Origin: CAWFKW01 sp963816535
GTDB lineage: Bacteria; Bacteroidota; Ignavibacteria; Tepidaquicellales; OLB5
DNA length: 64,000 bases
Direction: 5' to 3'
Assembly: GCA_963816535.1 (NCBI GenBank)
Contig: CAWFKW010000003.1
Coordinates: 124,001 to 188,000, forward strand
How positions within the stretch are numbered: position 1 is the stretch's first letter; every line of letters starts with the position of its first letter. Positions 33,265 to 42,697 of the stretch are shown piece after piece. The notes beneath the pieces are model-generated. The model was not told the DNA's origin. It made no database searches and saw only the letters and a program-made list of their open reading frames with translations. The translations under genes were made by a program, and so were the position numbers.

Positions 33265-35907
33265 TTAATTTGCCAAAGATTTATAATGATTTCTTAATTT
33301 CTCAAGCTTAATTTGCGTGTCTTCAAGCTTCTTCTTTTCGTTGTTAACTACTTCTTCCGATGCCTTTGAAACAAAATTCTGGTTACTTAGCTTTTTGTTT
33401 ATTGAAGCAAGAAAAGACTCAGCGCGTTCAATTTCTTTGTTGAGCCGGGCTCTTTCCTGCTCTAAATCGATTAAGCCTTCAATCTTAATGTAAACCTGGT
33501 TTGGGCCAACAACAGAAGTCATTGACTTAAATTCGGGCAATTTTGCAAATTCATCAGGCAGTGTTATTTCAAGATTCGCGGCTTTTGCCAGCTGTTTTAT
33601 ATAACCCGAAACGTCCACTAAAAATTTCTTTTCAGTGTCATCATGACAGTTAATCACAACGTCGCATTTTACGGACGGGCTAAGATTTATCTCTGAACGC
33701 AGGTTGCGGATAGCGGTAATTAACTGCTGGAACTCGATTATCTCGTTTTCAATATTTGAGTCTATCAGACTCTCATCCGGTTTAGGGAAATCAGATAACG
33801 TTATTGTTTCATCCTCTTTCCTGTCACTTATTGAGCCCCATAGTTCCTCTGTAATAAACGGCATAACCGGGTGCAGGGCCTGCAAGGTCTTTTCGAATAT
33901 ATCGAAAGCGGCATCATAAATAATTTTTGCCGCTCCGGGCTGGCTGGCGGATTTCATCTTAAGCGCCTCTATATACCAGTCGCAGAAATCACCCCATATA
34001 AACTCATGCAGCGCTTTGGATGCTTCGTTAATTTTATATGACTCAAGCGCCTTCAGATAATCACGAATTGTTGAGTTAAGCCTGCTTACGATCCATTTAT
34101 CGAATATGTCCGCCTCATAATCCTCCGAATCTGAATTTTCATCAAGCTGTTCGCGCTTCATCATAAGAAATCTGGAAGCGTTCCATATTTTGTTGGCAAA
34201 ATTCCTGCCCAGCTCGCACTTTTCTTTAGAGAAGAAAACATCTACACCCTGCGGCGCAAGATACACGAGCGTGAAGCGCAGCGCATCTGTGCCGTATTCA
34301 TCCATCACCTCAAACACGTCATCGGAATTACCGAGCGATTTGCTTAGCTTTTTGCCTTCCATATCGCGGATAATGTTATGAAAATATACATCCGTAAATG
34401 GAATATCATGCATAAATTCCAGCGACGCCATTATCATTCTTGCCACCCAGAAAAATATTATATCCGGGGCGGTTGAAAGAAGGTCGGTCGGGAAAAATTT
34501 TTTCAGGTCGGCGGTTTCATCGGGCCAGCCCATTGTTGAAAACGGCCAGAGCCACGAAGAAAACCACGTATCTAAAACATCGGGGTCCTGTTCCCAATTC
34601 TCAATGTCTTTGGGAGGTTCTAATTCGCAGTAAACGCTTCCGTCATTCCTGTTATACCAGACCGGTATCTGGTGCCCCCACCATAACTGGCGCGAAATGC
34701 ACCAATCGCGGATATTGCGCATCCAGTTTTCATAGACTTTTTCCCAACGGTCGGGGTGGAATTTTATTTTGCCCGATAACACAGCATCCAGCGCAGGCGC
34801 AGCAAGCGATTTCATCGAGACAAACCACTGGTCTGAAAGGTACGGTTCTATAATCGCCCCGCCGCGCTGGCTGTAGCCGATATTGTGGACGTAGTCTTCG
34901 ATCTTTTCAACCAGGCCAAGTTCCTCAAGCTTTTCAACTATAAACTTGCGCGCGGCAAATCTATCATTGCCGGAATATTCTCCTGCCAGCTCATTCATTT
35001 TGCCTTCGTAATCGATGACCTGGATAGTTTCGAGATTATACTTCTGTCCTATTTCAAAATCGTTCGCGTCGTGTGCCGGAGTGATTTTCAGCGCGCCTGT
35101 GCCAAATTCCATATCAACATAACTATCGGCTATAACAGGGATTTCTTTGTTAACTATCGGCAGCAGAACTTTTTTTCCTGCAATACTTTTATATCTATCA
35201 TCCTTAGGATTTACAGCAACGGCGGTATCGCCCAGCATTGTCTCAGGCCTTGTTGTTGCTATAACAATATATTTGCCCTTATCGCCAACAACGGGATATT
35301 TCAGATAATAAAGTTTATCTTTCTTTTCCCTGTAATCAACTTCTTCGTCAGAAAGCGCAGTATGCAGAACGGGGTCCCAGTTAATGATACGCTTTCCTTT
35401 ATAAACCAGTCCTTTTTTATAAAGCTCAACAAAAACTTTTCTGACCGCTTTGGAAAGGCCTTCATCCATTGTAAAGCGCTCGCGGCTCCAGTCAACAGAA
35501 GCGCCCATGCGGGTCAGTTGCTTTTTTATGTTGGCATGATAGATCTCTTTCCACTCCCACACTTTTTGAACAAACTTCTCGCGGCCCAGATCGTATTTCG
35601 TGAGCTTCTCTTCTTTCAGCTTTTTTTCAACAACGTTTTGAGTGGCGATTCCGGCATGATCTGAGCCGGGAAGCCAAAGGACGTTAAAGCCGGACATGCG
35701 TTTCCACCTTGCGTAAACATCCTGGATAGTGTTATTAAGCATGTGCCCTATAGTCAGGTTGCCTGTAACATTAGGCGGCGGAATTACAATAGAATACTTT
35801 GGCTTTGTTGAAGCCGAATCGGGGGAAAAGAATCCATTTTTCTCCCAGAATTCTATCAGCTCAAACTCAACATCTGCCGGAATATATGTCTTAGAAATCT
35901 CTTTCAA
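33265..35907 (-). CDS. valS: valine--tRNA ligase
   Basis: An 880-residue class I synthetase. The nucleotide-binding signature is NVTGNLTIGHMLNN near 48, the second signature is KKLSKSLGN near 520, the editing domain lies between (TRPETMLGDTAVAV near 217, ITPAHDANDFEIG near 272), and the C-terminal part has the anticodon-binding domain and a coiled-coil arm (about 810-880). It overlaps the upstream parA-like gene by 4 bases, so both are on one transcript. Long frames on the opposite strand of this gene are shadows. Confidence 0.97.
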   Translation of the reverse strand: MKEISKTYIPADVEFELIEFWEKNGFFSPDSASTKPKYSIVIPPPNVTGNLTIGHMLNNTIQDVYARWKRMSGFNVLWLPGSDHAGIATQNVVEKKLKEEKLTKYDLGREKFVQKVWEWKEIYHANIKKQLTRMGASVDWSRERFTMDEGLSKAVRKVFVELYKKGLVYKGKRIINWDPVLHTALSDEEVDYREKKDKLYYLKYPVVGDKGKYIVIATTRPETMLGDTAVAVNPKDDRYKSIAGKKVLLPIVNKEIPVIADSYVDMEFGTGALKITPAHDANDFEIGQKYNLETIQVIDYEGKMNELAGEYSGNDRFAARKFIVEKLEELGLVEKIEDYVHNIGYSQRGGAIIEPYLSDQWFVSMKSLAAPALDAVLSGKIKFHPDRWEKVYENWMRNIRDWCISRQLWWGHQIPVWYNRNDGSVYCELEPPKDIENWEQDPDVLDTWFSSWLWPFSTMGWPDETADLKKFFPTDLLSTAPDIIFFWVARMIMASLEFMHDIPFTDVYFHNIIRDMEGKKLSKSLGNSDDVFEVMDEYGTDALRFTLVYLAPQGVDVFFSKEKCELGRNFANKIWNASRFLMMKREQLDENSDSEDYEADIFDKWIVSRLNSTIRDYLKALESYKINEASKALHEFIWGDFCDWYIEALKMKSASQPGAAKIIYDAAFDIFEKTLQALHPVMPFITEELWGSISDRKEDETITLSDFPKPDESLIDSNIENEIIEFQQLITAIRNLRSEINLSPSVKCDVVINCHDDTEKKFLVDVSGYIKQLAKAANLEITLPDEFAKLPEFKSMTSVVGPNQVYIKIEGLIDLEQERARLNKEIERAESFLASINKKLSNQNFVSKASEEVVNNEKKKLEDTQIKLEKLRNHYKSLAN

Positions 35908-36689
35908 GCAACTTCCTCAACTTTCTTGTATTTGTTAATTATCTCATAGGCCAGCTCAAGATAGGCCATCGATACGTTCGCATTCACATTATATAAAATA
36001 GCGGGCTTCCCGTAGAAAGAAGCCTCGGTTATCAGATGATTCCTGGGTATATATGTTTTGAACAAAAACTTATTGTACCTGAGCTTAAGCTCGCGTTCCG
36101 ATATCTCGGTAACTTTTGTATTCGATTCATACATTGTCATAACAATACCCTCGATGTACAGCGCGGGATTTGCAACGTCTTTTATATACTCAATATATTT
36201 AAGCAGTTTGGCAATAGCTTCAAGTGAAAAATGGCCGCACCTGACAGGCAGCATAACCGAAGTGGCGGCCGTAAGAGCGTTGGCTACAATACCCCGCATC
36301 AGCGGCGGGCAGTCAATCAGGATAAAATCATATTGTTCCATTACTCCCCGGAGCGCATTTTTGAGCACTACCCTGTTTTCGGCGACTTTAGTAAACTTTT
36401 CATCACGCTGAATTGAGTTCACGTTTGAAGGAACAAAATCCATGTATTCAAGCTCTGTGCGGTGTATCGCATGGCCGAGAGAATGAGTAAAGCTGAACAC
36501 CTCGGAAAGTCCCGCTTTTATCTTCTCAGGCGTAAAGCCAAGCGACATAGCGGAGGCGCCAAACGGGTCGGCATCGATAAGCAGAGTGCGTTTTTCAGCA
36601 ACTGCAAACGACGCGGCCAGATTAACAGCCGTAGTTGTTTTCCCAACGCCGCCTTTGGGCAGGCAAACCGATATTACTTTAGCGCTCAT
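35904..36689 (-). CDS. ParA/MinD-family ATPase
   Basis: A 261-residue ATPase with the deviant Walker A motif LPKGGVGKTTTAVN at 10-23, switch I DADPFGAS near 40 and Walker B FILIDCPP near 127. Such proteins partition plasmids, chromosomes or protein complexes by forming nucleotide-dependent dimers on DNA or membrane. No parB gene or parS-like site is seen, and the gene is locked between DUF2723 and valS by 4-base overlaps on each side, so it is more likely an orphan positioning ATPase than a chromosome partition pair. Confidence 0.9.
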   Translation of the reverse strand: MSAKVISVCLPKGGVGKTTTAVNLAASFAVAEKRTLLIDADPFGASAMSLGFTPEKIKAGLSEVFSFTHSLGHAIHRTELEYMDFVPSNVNSIQRDEKFTKVAENRVVLKNALRGVMEQYDFILIDCPPLMRGIVANALTAATSVMLPVRCGHFSLEAIAKLLKYIEYIKDVANPALYIEGIVMTMYESNTKVTEISERELKLRYNKFLFKTYIPRNHLITEASFYGKPAILYNVNANVSMAYLELAYEIINKYKKVEEVA

Positions 36690-37825
36690 TTATTATTTTT
36701 TTCCTTCAATATTCTGTTCTTCAGGTTTAAAGCATCCTGCATTCCGCTATTAAGTTCAAGCGCTTTATCGAGAAATCTTAGCGCCTGTTCAGGATTCTTA
36801 TTCGAGTAATGATAAGCCGCGTTATCGTAATAAAGCCCGGAAGTCGCTACAAACATCCTGTTCTTATGGTAGCCTTCAGGATCGTATTTTCTGAACTTAT
36901 AATCAAGGCTCTTTGAACCCGCGGCGGGGTCGTAAACTGTGTTCCTTGGTTTGATCCTGTACACCAGCCCGTCGGGAATTCCCATATATCCCGAAATGAT
37001 ATCTTTCATATCTTTGGCATACACCAGATCGAAAGTCGCATATAACGGGAACCCGGAAATATTATGTTTGAAAAAAGCTTCTACAAGCGAAGTCAGCTTA
37101 GCAAGCCTGATGTTATCATCGGAGTCTATGTTCTTCGAGTACTCTTCGGCTTCGTTCTTAATATTAGCGTAAACATCAGGATAATATTTCTTTATCATAT
37201 CAAGGTACCAGAGGGACGAAAGAAATTTCACATTAAAAACTTTCACGTCGCCTCTTACTTTCTCAACCTGCTGGAAATACATTGACGAGCTGTAAAGAAA
37301 CGCCCAGTCATAAGTAACGATAATAGCGTTAGGTTCGATGTTATTGAGGGTATTCAAAGTAATATCTTCATTAACATAGTTGCCGCTGTTGTTGTTTTCT
37401 CTGTAATTAGCCGCCAGGCTGAAAAGCAATACAATCATGCTCAGGCCCATAACGGCCGGACGCGCCGAGCTTTCAGCAAATTTAAGCGTTTTTTTCAAAA
37501 ATTTTAGTACATAAATAGCGCCAATTCCCGAACATAGGGCCATAACAAAATAAACCTGAATGTAAAATGACTGGATCTCGATGGTATCATAATTAAATGA
37601 AATCAGCAGGTTTGTCGCTATAAGAACAGCAAAAAGACTGAACAGGCTCCTGTTGGTGCGGTACACCGCAATTATACCAATAAGGCCAAGCAAAGCCGGC
37701 ACATATGCCATTTCCTGCGGAAAGTTAGCGAAGAAGTCAGACGCAGTTTTAAAAAAACCGGAAGATGAAGAAAACATAAGCTGGCTGAAATCGTGACCGC
37801 TGATATGCGCCCACAAACCGGGCAA
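36686..37825 (-). CDS. C-terminal part of a frameshifted DUF2723/TPR membrane protein
   Basis: This frame holds the last 379 residues of a protein whose N-terminal part is in the next feature. It has three membrane helices (about 43-75 and 85-160 region), a soluble periplasmic domain with a VTYDWAFLYSSSMYFQQ segment, and a TPR-like C-terminus (NKNPEQALRFLDKALELN). Homologous reading continues upstream to about 37843 (NWSNPDSLPGLW), directly after the stop of the other frame, so the given start is only a caller's TTG. DUF2723 proteins are membrane proteins with a glycosyltransferase-like fold. It overlaps the parA-like gene by 4 bases. Confidence 0.75.
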   Translation of the reverse strand: MPGLWAHISGHDFSQLMFSSSSGFFKTASDFFANFPQEMAYVPALLGLIGIIAVYRTNRSLFSLFAVLIATNLLISFNYDTIEIQSFYIQVYFVMALCSGIGAIYVLKFLKKTLKFAESSARPAVMGLSMIVLLFSLAANYRENNNSGNYVNEDITLNTLNNIEPNAIIVTYDWAFLYSSSMYFQQVEKVRGDVKVFNVKFLSSLWYLDMIKKYYPDVYANIKNEAEEYSKNIDSDDNIRLAKLTSLVEAFFKHNISGFPLYATFDLVYAKDMKDIISGYMGIPDGLVYRIKPRNTVYDPAAGSKSLDYKFRKYDPEGYHKNRMFVATSGLYYDNAAYHYSNKNPEQALRFLDKALELNSGMQDALNLKNRILKEKNNK

Positions 37826-37844
37826 AGAATCAGGATTCGACCAG

Positions 37845-38597
37845 TTAAAAGAACGGAGCTTGAGACGCCCTGAAAACCAGGATCAGATACATCAGCGCTC
37901 CGGGTAAAAGCAGAAGCAGGTATTTTAGAAGCGACTTAGCGAAAACAGGGTTTGCTTTCCGCTGCAGATAAAACAGGTAAAGCAAGCCCGGTACAAAATA
38001 GATCGTAGTCGAGTGATTTGCAAAACTAAAACTGAGAACGAGAATAAGTCCCACCCACATTTTTCTCTCGCCGGTTTTGAGATCTAAAAATATCCGTATC
38101 ATAAAATAGAATATCAAAGATACAAAAAGCGAATGCAGCGAATAAACTTCAACCTGCGTAGCATAAAACCAAATGACGCCGGTAAAACCGAAAACTATGG
38201 CTGCGGCAAAAGAAAGCGTATATAGATCGTTTTCGTTAAGACTGAAAACCGGACCGGATTTCTTATTTTGTTTTCCTGCGGAAACAATTTTGCTGAATTC
38301 TCTCAGCAAATTCAGAGAAACATAAAATGCGGCGAAGACGGCTAGGGCTGTTTCAATTGCGGCAAGCGTATTAAGCCTGTAGATCACGCTTCCCGGCAGC
38401 GGCAGATGAGAAACAACAAATCCTATTACCAGGAACAACGGGTACCCTGTGGGATGCGGAATCCCGAACGTATAACATACAGCCGCAAGCTCGCCGCAAT
38501 CAACAAACCCAACGCTTGGATGAAGCGTCATAACATAAATGACCAGGCAAATTAAGCCTGCTGATGCAGCATAGATATGTTTAGCGTAATTATGCAA
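37845..38597 (-). CDS. N-terminal part of a frameshifted DUF2723 membrane protein
   Basis: A 250-residue frame with about seven membrane helices and the DUF2723 hallmark GFVDCGELAAVCYTFGIPHPTGYP split over residues 30-53, ending ILVFRASQAPFF then TAA. The expected continuation is the next frame (NWSNPDSLPGLW). The stop lies in CCGTTCTTTTAACTGG: with one T less the reading is PFFNWSNP, so a one-base insertion in a T run (37847-37850) breaks the gene. The start is TTG and overlaps the upstream FAH gene by 8 bases. A sequencing error, a real mutation or a +1 slip at TTT-TAA are all possible. Confidence 0.8.
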   Translation of the reverse strand: MHNYAKHIYAASAGLICLVIYVMTLHPSVGFVDCGELAAVCYTFGIPHPTGYPLFLVIGFVVSHLPLPGSVIYRLNTLAAIETALAVFAAFYVSLNLLREFSKIVSAGKQNKKSGPVFSLNENDLYTLSFAAAIVFGFTGVIWFYATQVEVYSLHSLFVSLIFYFMIRIFLDLKTGERKMWVGLILVLSFSFANHSTTIYFVPGLLYLFYLQRKANPVFAKSLLKYLLLLLPGALMYLILVFRASQAPFF

Positions 38598-39276
38598 CCT
38601 TTACAACAAGCTCCCCTACTGATTCCAGATTTGCTTTAATAATGTCGCCGCGGTTCAGCCTGGCAATTCCGGCAGGCGTTCCGGTAAATATTATATCTCC
38701 TTTTCTCAGGCCGAATATTGCCGATAAATAATGAACAATAAACGCAGGGTTAAATATCATTTCCGAGGTCATCGCGTTTTGTTTTTCTTCACCGTTAATT
38801 TCGAGTGTGATGCGGAGACTTTCCAGATTCTTAATATCCTCTTTTCTTACAACTTCTGAAACTGGCGCAGACGTATAGAATCCTTTGGAAACTGTCCATG
38901 GCAGCCCCTTTTTTTTATCTTCGTTTTGAAGGTCGCGCAGAGTGAAGTCTATACCGACGGCATAACCATAAACGTAATCAAATGAATCTTCCTCGCCGAT
39001 GTTTCTTCCGCCTTTACCAATCACAATTACGAGTTCAACTTCATTCTGAAGATTGTTCGATATTTTTTTACCGTTAAACTCAGGAACCTTTACTTCAAAC
39101 CCCTCAGTGACAACCGCGGAATTTGGCTTTAAAAAAATAACAGGTTCAGCCGGGACTTCTTTGGGAATTCCGGGAACATCAATTTCATTAATGTGGTCAA
39201 GATAATTTTTGCCCACACAAAAAACATTTTGAACCTCGATTGTATCGCTTGTGTTTTTTACTTTAAGTTTTGGCAT
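38590..39276 (-). CDS. fumarylacetoacetate hydrolase-family protein
   Basis: A 228-residue enzyme of the FAH fold. Metal ligands are in NEVELVIVIGKGG near 78 and the Asp of GYAVGIDFTLRDLQ near 108, and the C-terminal part has GDIIFTGTPAGIARL near 195. The closest functional group is 2-hydroxyhepta-diene-dioate isomerase, acylpyruvase or oxaloacetate decarboxylase; the substrate is uncertain. It is the first gene of the FAH-DUF2723-parA-valS run. Confidence 0.88.
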   Translation of the reverse strand: MPKLKVKNTSDTIEVQNVFCVGKNYLDHINEIDVPGIPKEVPAEPVIFLKPNSAVVTEGFEVKVPEFNGKKISNNLQNEVELVIVIGKGGRNIGEEDSFDYVYGYAVGIDFTLRDLQNEDKKKGLPWTVSKGFYTSAPVSEVVRKEDIKNLESLRITLEINGEEKQNAMTSEMIFNPAFIVHYLSAIFGLRKGDIIFTGTPAGIARLNRGDIIKANLESVGELVVKVA

Positions 39277-39614
39277 TTTATGTAAACCCCACCCATGACC
39301 CCGAAGCGAAGGGGAAAAGGACTAAAGCTATTTATAAAACTATTTACTTACTCAAGTTACGCGAAACATTCCCGCGAAGGCGGGAATCCATTTCATATGT
39401 CGCTCCTAACGGAGCTAAAATATTTGTTTGCATCAATTTCTACAAATATACCGCTCCTAATGGAGCTTATAAAAAACAAAAATTATCCGCAAATTTATCT
39501 TTTTGCGTAACTTCATTTACTTATTACAATTTTGACAGGAGATTTCGCAACTTCCCCTTCCTCCCACCAAAGGCGGGCCAGCCTCATCTAAGGAGGGGAT
39601 GGAAATAATAATTC
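39277..39614. other. intergenic region with dispersed repeats
   Basis: No gene is seen. It contains the second copy of the 135-base repeat (listed separately), the hairpin ATTCCCGCGAAGGCGGGAAT (39369-39387) and, near 39555-39600, CCCTTCCTCCCACC...AAGGAGGGG with an internal GCGGGCCAGCCTC patch. The same motifs recur near 1.7, 27.3, 42.9 and 47.2 kb. Confidence 0.65.
39382..39516 (+). repeat. dispersed repeat, copy 2 of 2
   Basis: Same order of blocks as at 1796-1930: GGGAATCCATTTCATATGTC, CTCCTAACGGAG, TTTCTACAAATATACCGCTCC, TAATGGAGCTTATAAAAAAC, TTGCGTAAC. The two copies differ at perhaps a fifth to a quarter of positions and by small indels, with the palindromes best kept. Confidence 0.75.
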
Positions 39615-40892
39615 TTAAATATTTATTAAATGCTGATAGTTGTTTACAATTCCAACGGCTTTGCCTCTTAGCTTCCAGCCATCGTACGGAGTATTTTTGC
39701 TTTTCGAATGGAACTTTGATGCGTCAACCGTCCATTCATCGTTCAAATCCAGAATTGTCAGGTTCGCTTTCTCGCCTTCATGGATTTTTATCTCCGGCAG
39801 GCGCAAAATTTTTCTGGGATTTACAGACATCTTCATGATCATTTCGTCGAGAGAAATAATCCCTTTTTCAACGAGGTTAGTATATGTTAAACCTATGGCG
39901 GTTTCAAGTCCAACAATCCCAAACGGGGCCTGCTCAAGGGGCAGCTTCTTTTCTTCCTCCGTGTGAGGGGCGTGGTCGGTGCATATCGCATCTATTGCGC
40001 CGTCCTTAATTCCCTCAAGTATTTCCGCAACGTCTTCTGCGGTCCTGAGGGGCGGATTCATCTTTGCGTTTGAGCCGTATTTTAAAATAGCTTCGTCGGT
40101 CAGAGTAAAATGGTGCGGGCAGGCCTCGGCGGTTACGTTCACACCTTCAGCTTTTGCCTGCCTCACAAGCCTGACCGCCTCCTTGGTACTAATATGCTGA
40201 ACATGATATCTTGCGCCTTTTATCTGTTTTGTTAATGCAATATCTCTTTCAATAATTTCATATTCCGAGGCATTGGGAATTCCTTTCACCCCAAGCTTTC
40301 TTGAAATTATCCCATCGTTAATAATACCTCCGTCGGAAACAGACATAATTTCGCAGTGCTGGATCACAGGCAACCCATACTCTGCCGCGGTACGTAAGAC
40401 CCCGCTCATTAATTCATCTCCGGCAATCGGGCTTCCGTCATCTGTAAGCGCTAATGCGCCGGCTTCATAAAGAGACTTTATCCGGCTTATCTTTTCGCCT
40501 TTTCTTGCGACGGTTGCGCAGCCAGTAGTATAAACGTCAACTATGTTCCCTTGCGCTTTGGCCGCGTTTTCTTTAATAATTTCAGCGGTATCAATTGGCG
40601 GCGATGTGTTAGGCATGCACAATACGCCGGTTACTCCGCCATAAGCGGCGGCGAGCGCGCCCGAAGCAATATCTTCTTTTTGAGTTTGCCCGGGTTCGCG
40701 GAAATGAACGTGCATATCAAACAAGCCCGGAACGACTATCTTCCCTTTAAGATCGTATTGGATCACTTCTCTCACATGCTGCCATGTAACGCCCATGTGA
40801 TTTATGACGCCGTTAATAATAAGTATATCAAACCTGCCGTTAATGTTTTCGGCAGGCGAAATTATATGACTGTTACGAAGTAAAAGATGCAA
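39615..40892 (-). CDS. pyrC: dihydroorotase
   Basis: A 425-residue amidohydrolase catalysing ring closure of carbamoyl aspartate in pyrimidine synthesis. The metal ligands are in DMHVHFREPGQTQKED near 60, HVQHIST near 232 and ICTDHAPHTEEEK near 305 (Asp of the active site). It has the class I (PyrC/PyrX of the long, bacterial multifunctional-like) layout with KILRLPEIKIHEGE near the end. It lies 21 bases after cdsA on the same strand and is the last gene of the CPBP-cdsA-pyrC unit. Confidence 0.94.
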   Translation of the reverse strand: MHLLLRNSHIISPAENINGRFDILIINGVINHMGVTWQHVREVIQYDLKGKIVVPGLFDMHVHFREPGQTQKEDIASGALAAAYGGVTGVLCMPNTSPPIDTAEIIKENAAKAQGNIVDVYTTGCATVARKGEKISRIKSLYEAGALALTDDGSPIAGDELMSGVLRTAAEYGLPVIQHCEIMSVSDGGIINDGIISRKLGVKGIPNASEYEIIERDIALTKQIKGARYHVQHISTKEAVRLVRQAKAEGVNVTAEACPHHFTLTDEAILKYGSNAKMNPPLRTAEDVAEILEGIKDGAIDAICTDHAPHTEEEKKLPLEQAPFGIVGLETAIGLTYTNLVEKGIISLDEMIMKMSVNPRKILRLPEIKIHEGEKANLTILDLNDEWTVDASKFHSKSKNTPYDGWKLRGKAVGIVNNYQHLINI

Positions 40893-40913
40893 GTAAACTC
40901 CTTAGTTAAAACT

Positions 40914-41765
40914 TCAAAACACAACGCTTCTCAGGTATAAATAAATATACAAAGCAGGCACGGCAAACAAAATGCTATCGAACCTGTCTAAAAATCCGCC
41001 ATGACCGGGAATAATATTAGACGAGTCCTTGACCGAAACCGACCGTTTCAAATGCGACTCAAACAAATCGCCAAGCTGAGAAAAAATTCCTACAATAACC
41101 CCGACAGCTATTATATTCACAAACCCGATATCATGATAATAGAATTTCCGGATTATAATTCCGGCTAAAATTGTAAATCCAAATCCTATTATCGAGCCCT
41201 CCCATGTCTTCTTAGGGCTTATCCTCTCCGCAAGTTTGTGCTTTCCGAATGTTTTGCCGCCGAAAAATGCAAAAGTATCCGACGCCCAGACCATGATAAG
41301 GCATATAAGAGCATAGTTGGCGCCGTTTTGGACAAGAAACCGGGTGGAAGCCATTAAGCTCATTAATCCGAAAGAAGTTGAAATATAGACGACTGAGAGC
41401 ATCCAAGTACCAATTGCTTCAATGTGCTTATCAGTTTTGTTAAGAACCTCGTCAAATATAAGATACATGAACATAAGAAAATAAATTATCAAAACGAAAT
41501 TGAATCTCTGGTAATAAAAGCAGATAACAATCAGCGTACTGATAAGCAGAAATATAAACTTATGAAAAGTAAACCCGCCTATTAACCTTCCCAAAAACGA
41601 GGGCTTTGAATCTCTGTGTTCAAACAGGTTGTAAAACTCGTTCATACAGAAGAAAGATACTATTGTGCAAAATATAAGAAATACCTCGTTCCCGAAGTAA
41701 AGCGCCATGAGAATGAGAGGTATACCGATAACGCCCACCAATACTCTGACCGCCGTGTTGCTCAT
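40914..41765 (-). CDS. cdsA: phosphatidate cytidylyltransferase
   Basis: A 283-residue membrane enzyme making CDP-diacylglycerol for phospholipid synthesis. It has eight or so hydrophobic segments; the family motif is at the end, KRSVSVKDSSNIIPGHGGFLDRFDS split over about 238-262, and SPKKTWEGSIIGF near 195. It overlaps the upstream CPBP gene by 4 bases. Length and C-terminal motif are normal. Confidence 0.95.
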   Translation of the reverse strand: MSNTAVRVLVGVIGIPLILMALYFGNEVFLIFCTIVSFFCMNEFYNLFEHRDSKPSFLGRLIGGFTFHKFIFLLISTLIVICFYYQRFNFVLIIYFLMFMYLIFDEVLNKTDKHIEAIGTWMLSVVYISTSFGLMSLMASTRFLVQNGANYALICLIMVWASDTFAFFGGKTFGKHKLAERISPKKTWEGSIIGFGFTILAGIIIRKFYYHDIGFVNIIAVGVIVGIFSQLGDLFESHLKRSVSVKDSSNIIPGHGGFLDRFDSILFAVPALYIYLYLRSVVF

Positions 41766-42697
41766 AAGCGCTCCACTTCTGCTTTCTTAATAGTCCTCAT
41801 GCGGTACATAAATATCATCAAAGAGGCAATTAATACTAAAGACACCGTCCCAAGTATCACCGCATCCATTTTTTGCGAGCTTGATATGCGCGGCGTATCA
41901 AAATCTTCTTTGCCGTATTTATAAAGCAAATAAGAAGCGAAAAAGTTATTAAGAAAATGGCAAATAATGCCCGTATAAATGCTATCGGAGCAGTACACAA
42001 CAAATCCAAGGTAAACGCCGAGCATAATAAGCGCAACAAGGTTCAACGGCTGAAAATGGTAAAGCGCAAACAAAAACCCGGAAAGAAAGATTGCGATGGA
42101 TGGTTTTGCTATTTTCTCAAGATTTCGCAAAACAAAGCCGCGGAACAGGAACTCTTCGCAGATTGCAGGCGTAACGCAAATGGCAAATACAACAATAAGA
42201 TACTCGTATATCGAATACGCGGAAACGATCTTCATTTCGGCTTTTTCAAGCGTATCAAATAAATCCCTTACTTCTTTAATAACGTTTTGCATAACCGGCA
42301 GATGGTCAAGCGCATAATCCTGCAGGAACATGTAACCCTGCAAAGCTGGCTGGATGAGGACCAAGCCTAAAATTGCAAGGAGAAGCAAATGCGGCTTAGG
42401 CAAATTCAGACGGAAAGATGTCTTCAGGTCCCTGGTTTGAAGCCTCATGAAGAACAGGGTAGGAGCAAGTATGAACATAAATTGCGAAAAAATCAGAATT
42501 ATCCTCGATAGCTTGACGTCTACGTCTTCAAGTCCCCCGCCGGCCGCAATAGTAATGCTTCCGCCAATGATCTGGTACAGAAAGAAAATAACCGCGAGTA
42601 CAACAATTACGTATGCGAAAGGATGCAGATTTCTAATAAAACTGTTAAACGGAGGCTGCTGGGGATCGTTATGTTCCTCTGGATTAAATTCCTGCAA
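41762..42697 (-). CDS. CPBP family intramembrane metalloprotease
   Basis: A 311-residue membrane protein of the type II CAAX/Abi family. The catalytic motifs are EEFLFRGFVLRN near 178 (EExxxR), FALYHFQPLN near 212 and a later His in IICHFLNNFF near 247. Bacterial members act as proteases or immunity and processing proteins; the substrate is not predictable. The start is TTG. It is first in a three-gene unit with cdsA and pyrC. Confidence 0.9.
   Translation of the reverse strand: MQEFNPEEHNDPQQPPFNSFIRNLHPFAYVIVVLAVIFFLYQIIGGSITIAAGGGLEDVDVKLSRIILIFSQFMFILAPTLFFMRLQTRDLKTSFRLNLPKPHLLLLAILGLVLIQPALQGYMFLQDYALDHLPVMQNVIKEVRDLFDTLEKAEMKIVSAYSIYEYLIVVFAICVTPAICEEFLFRGFVLRNLEKIAKPSIAIFLSGFLFALYHFQPLNLVALIMLGVYLGFVVYCSDSIYTGIICHFLNNFFASYLLYKYGKEDFDTPRISSSQKMDAVILGTVSLVLIASLMIFMYRMRTIKKAEVERL

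Noticed and set aside
34885..35664. 259-codon frame opposite valS
   Set aside because: Antisense to well-conserved synthetase sequence; no recognisable domain.
35904..36689. Chromosome partition locus or replication origin
   Set aside because: No parB, parS-like palindromes, dnaA or DnaA-box cluster is seen.
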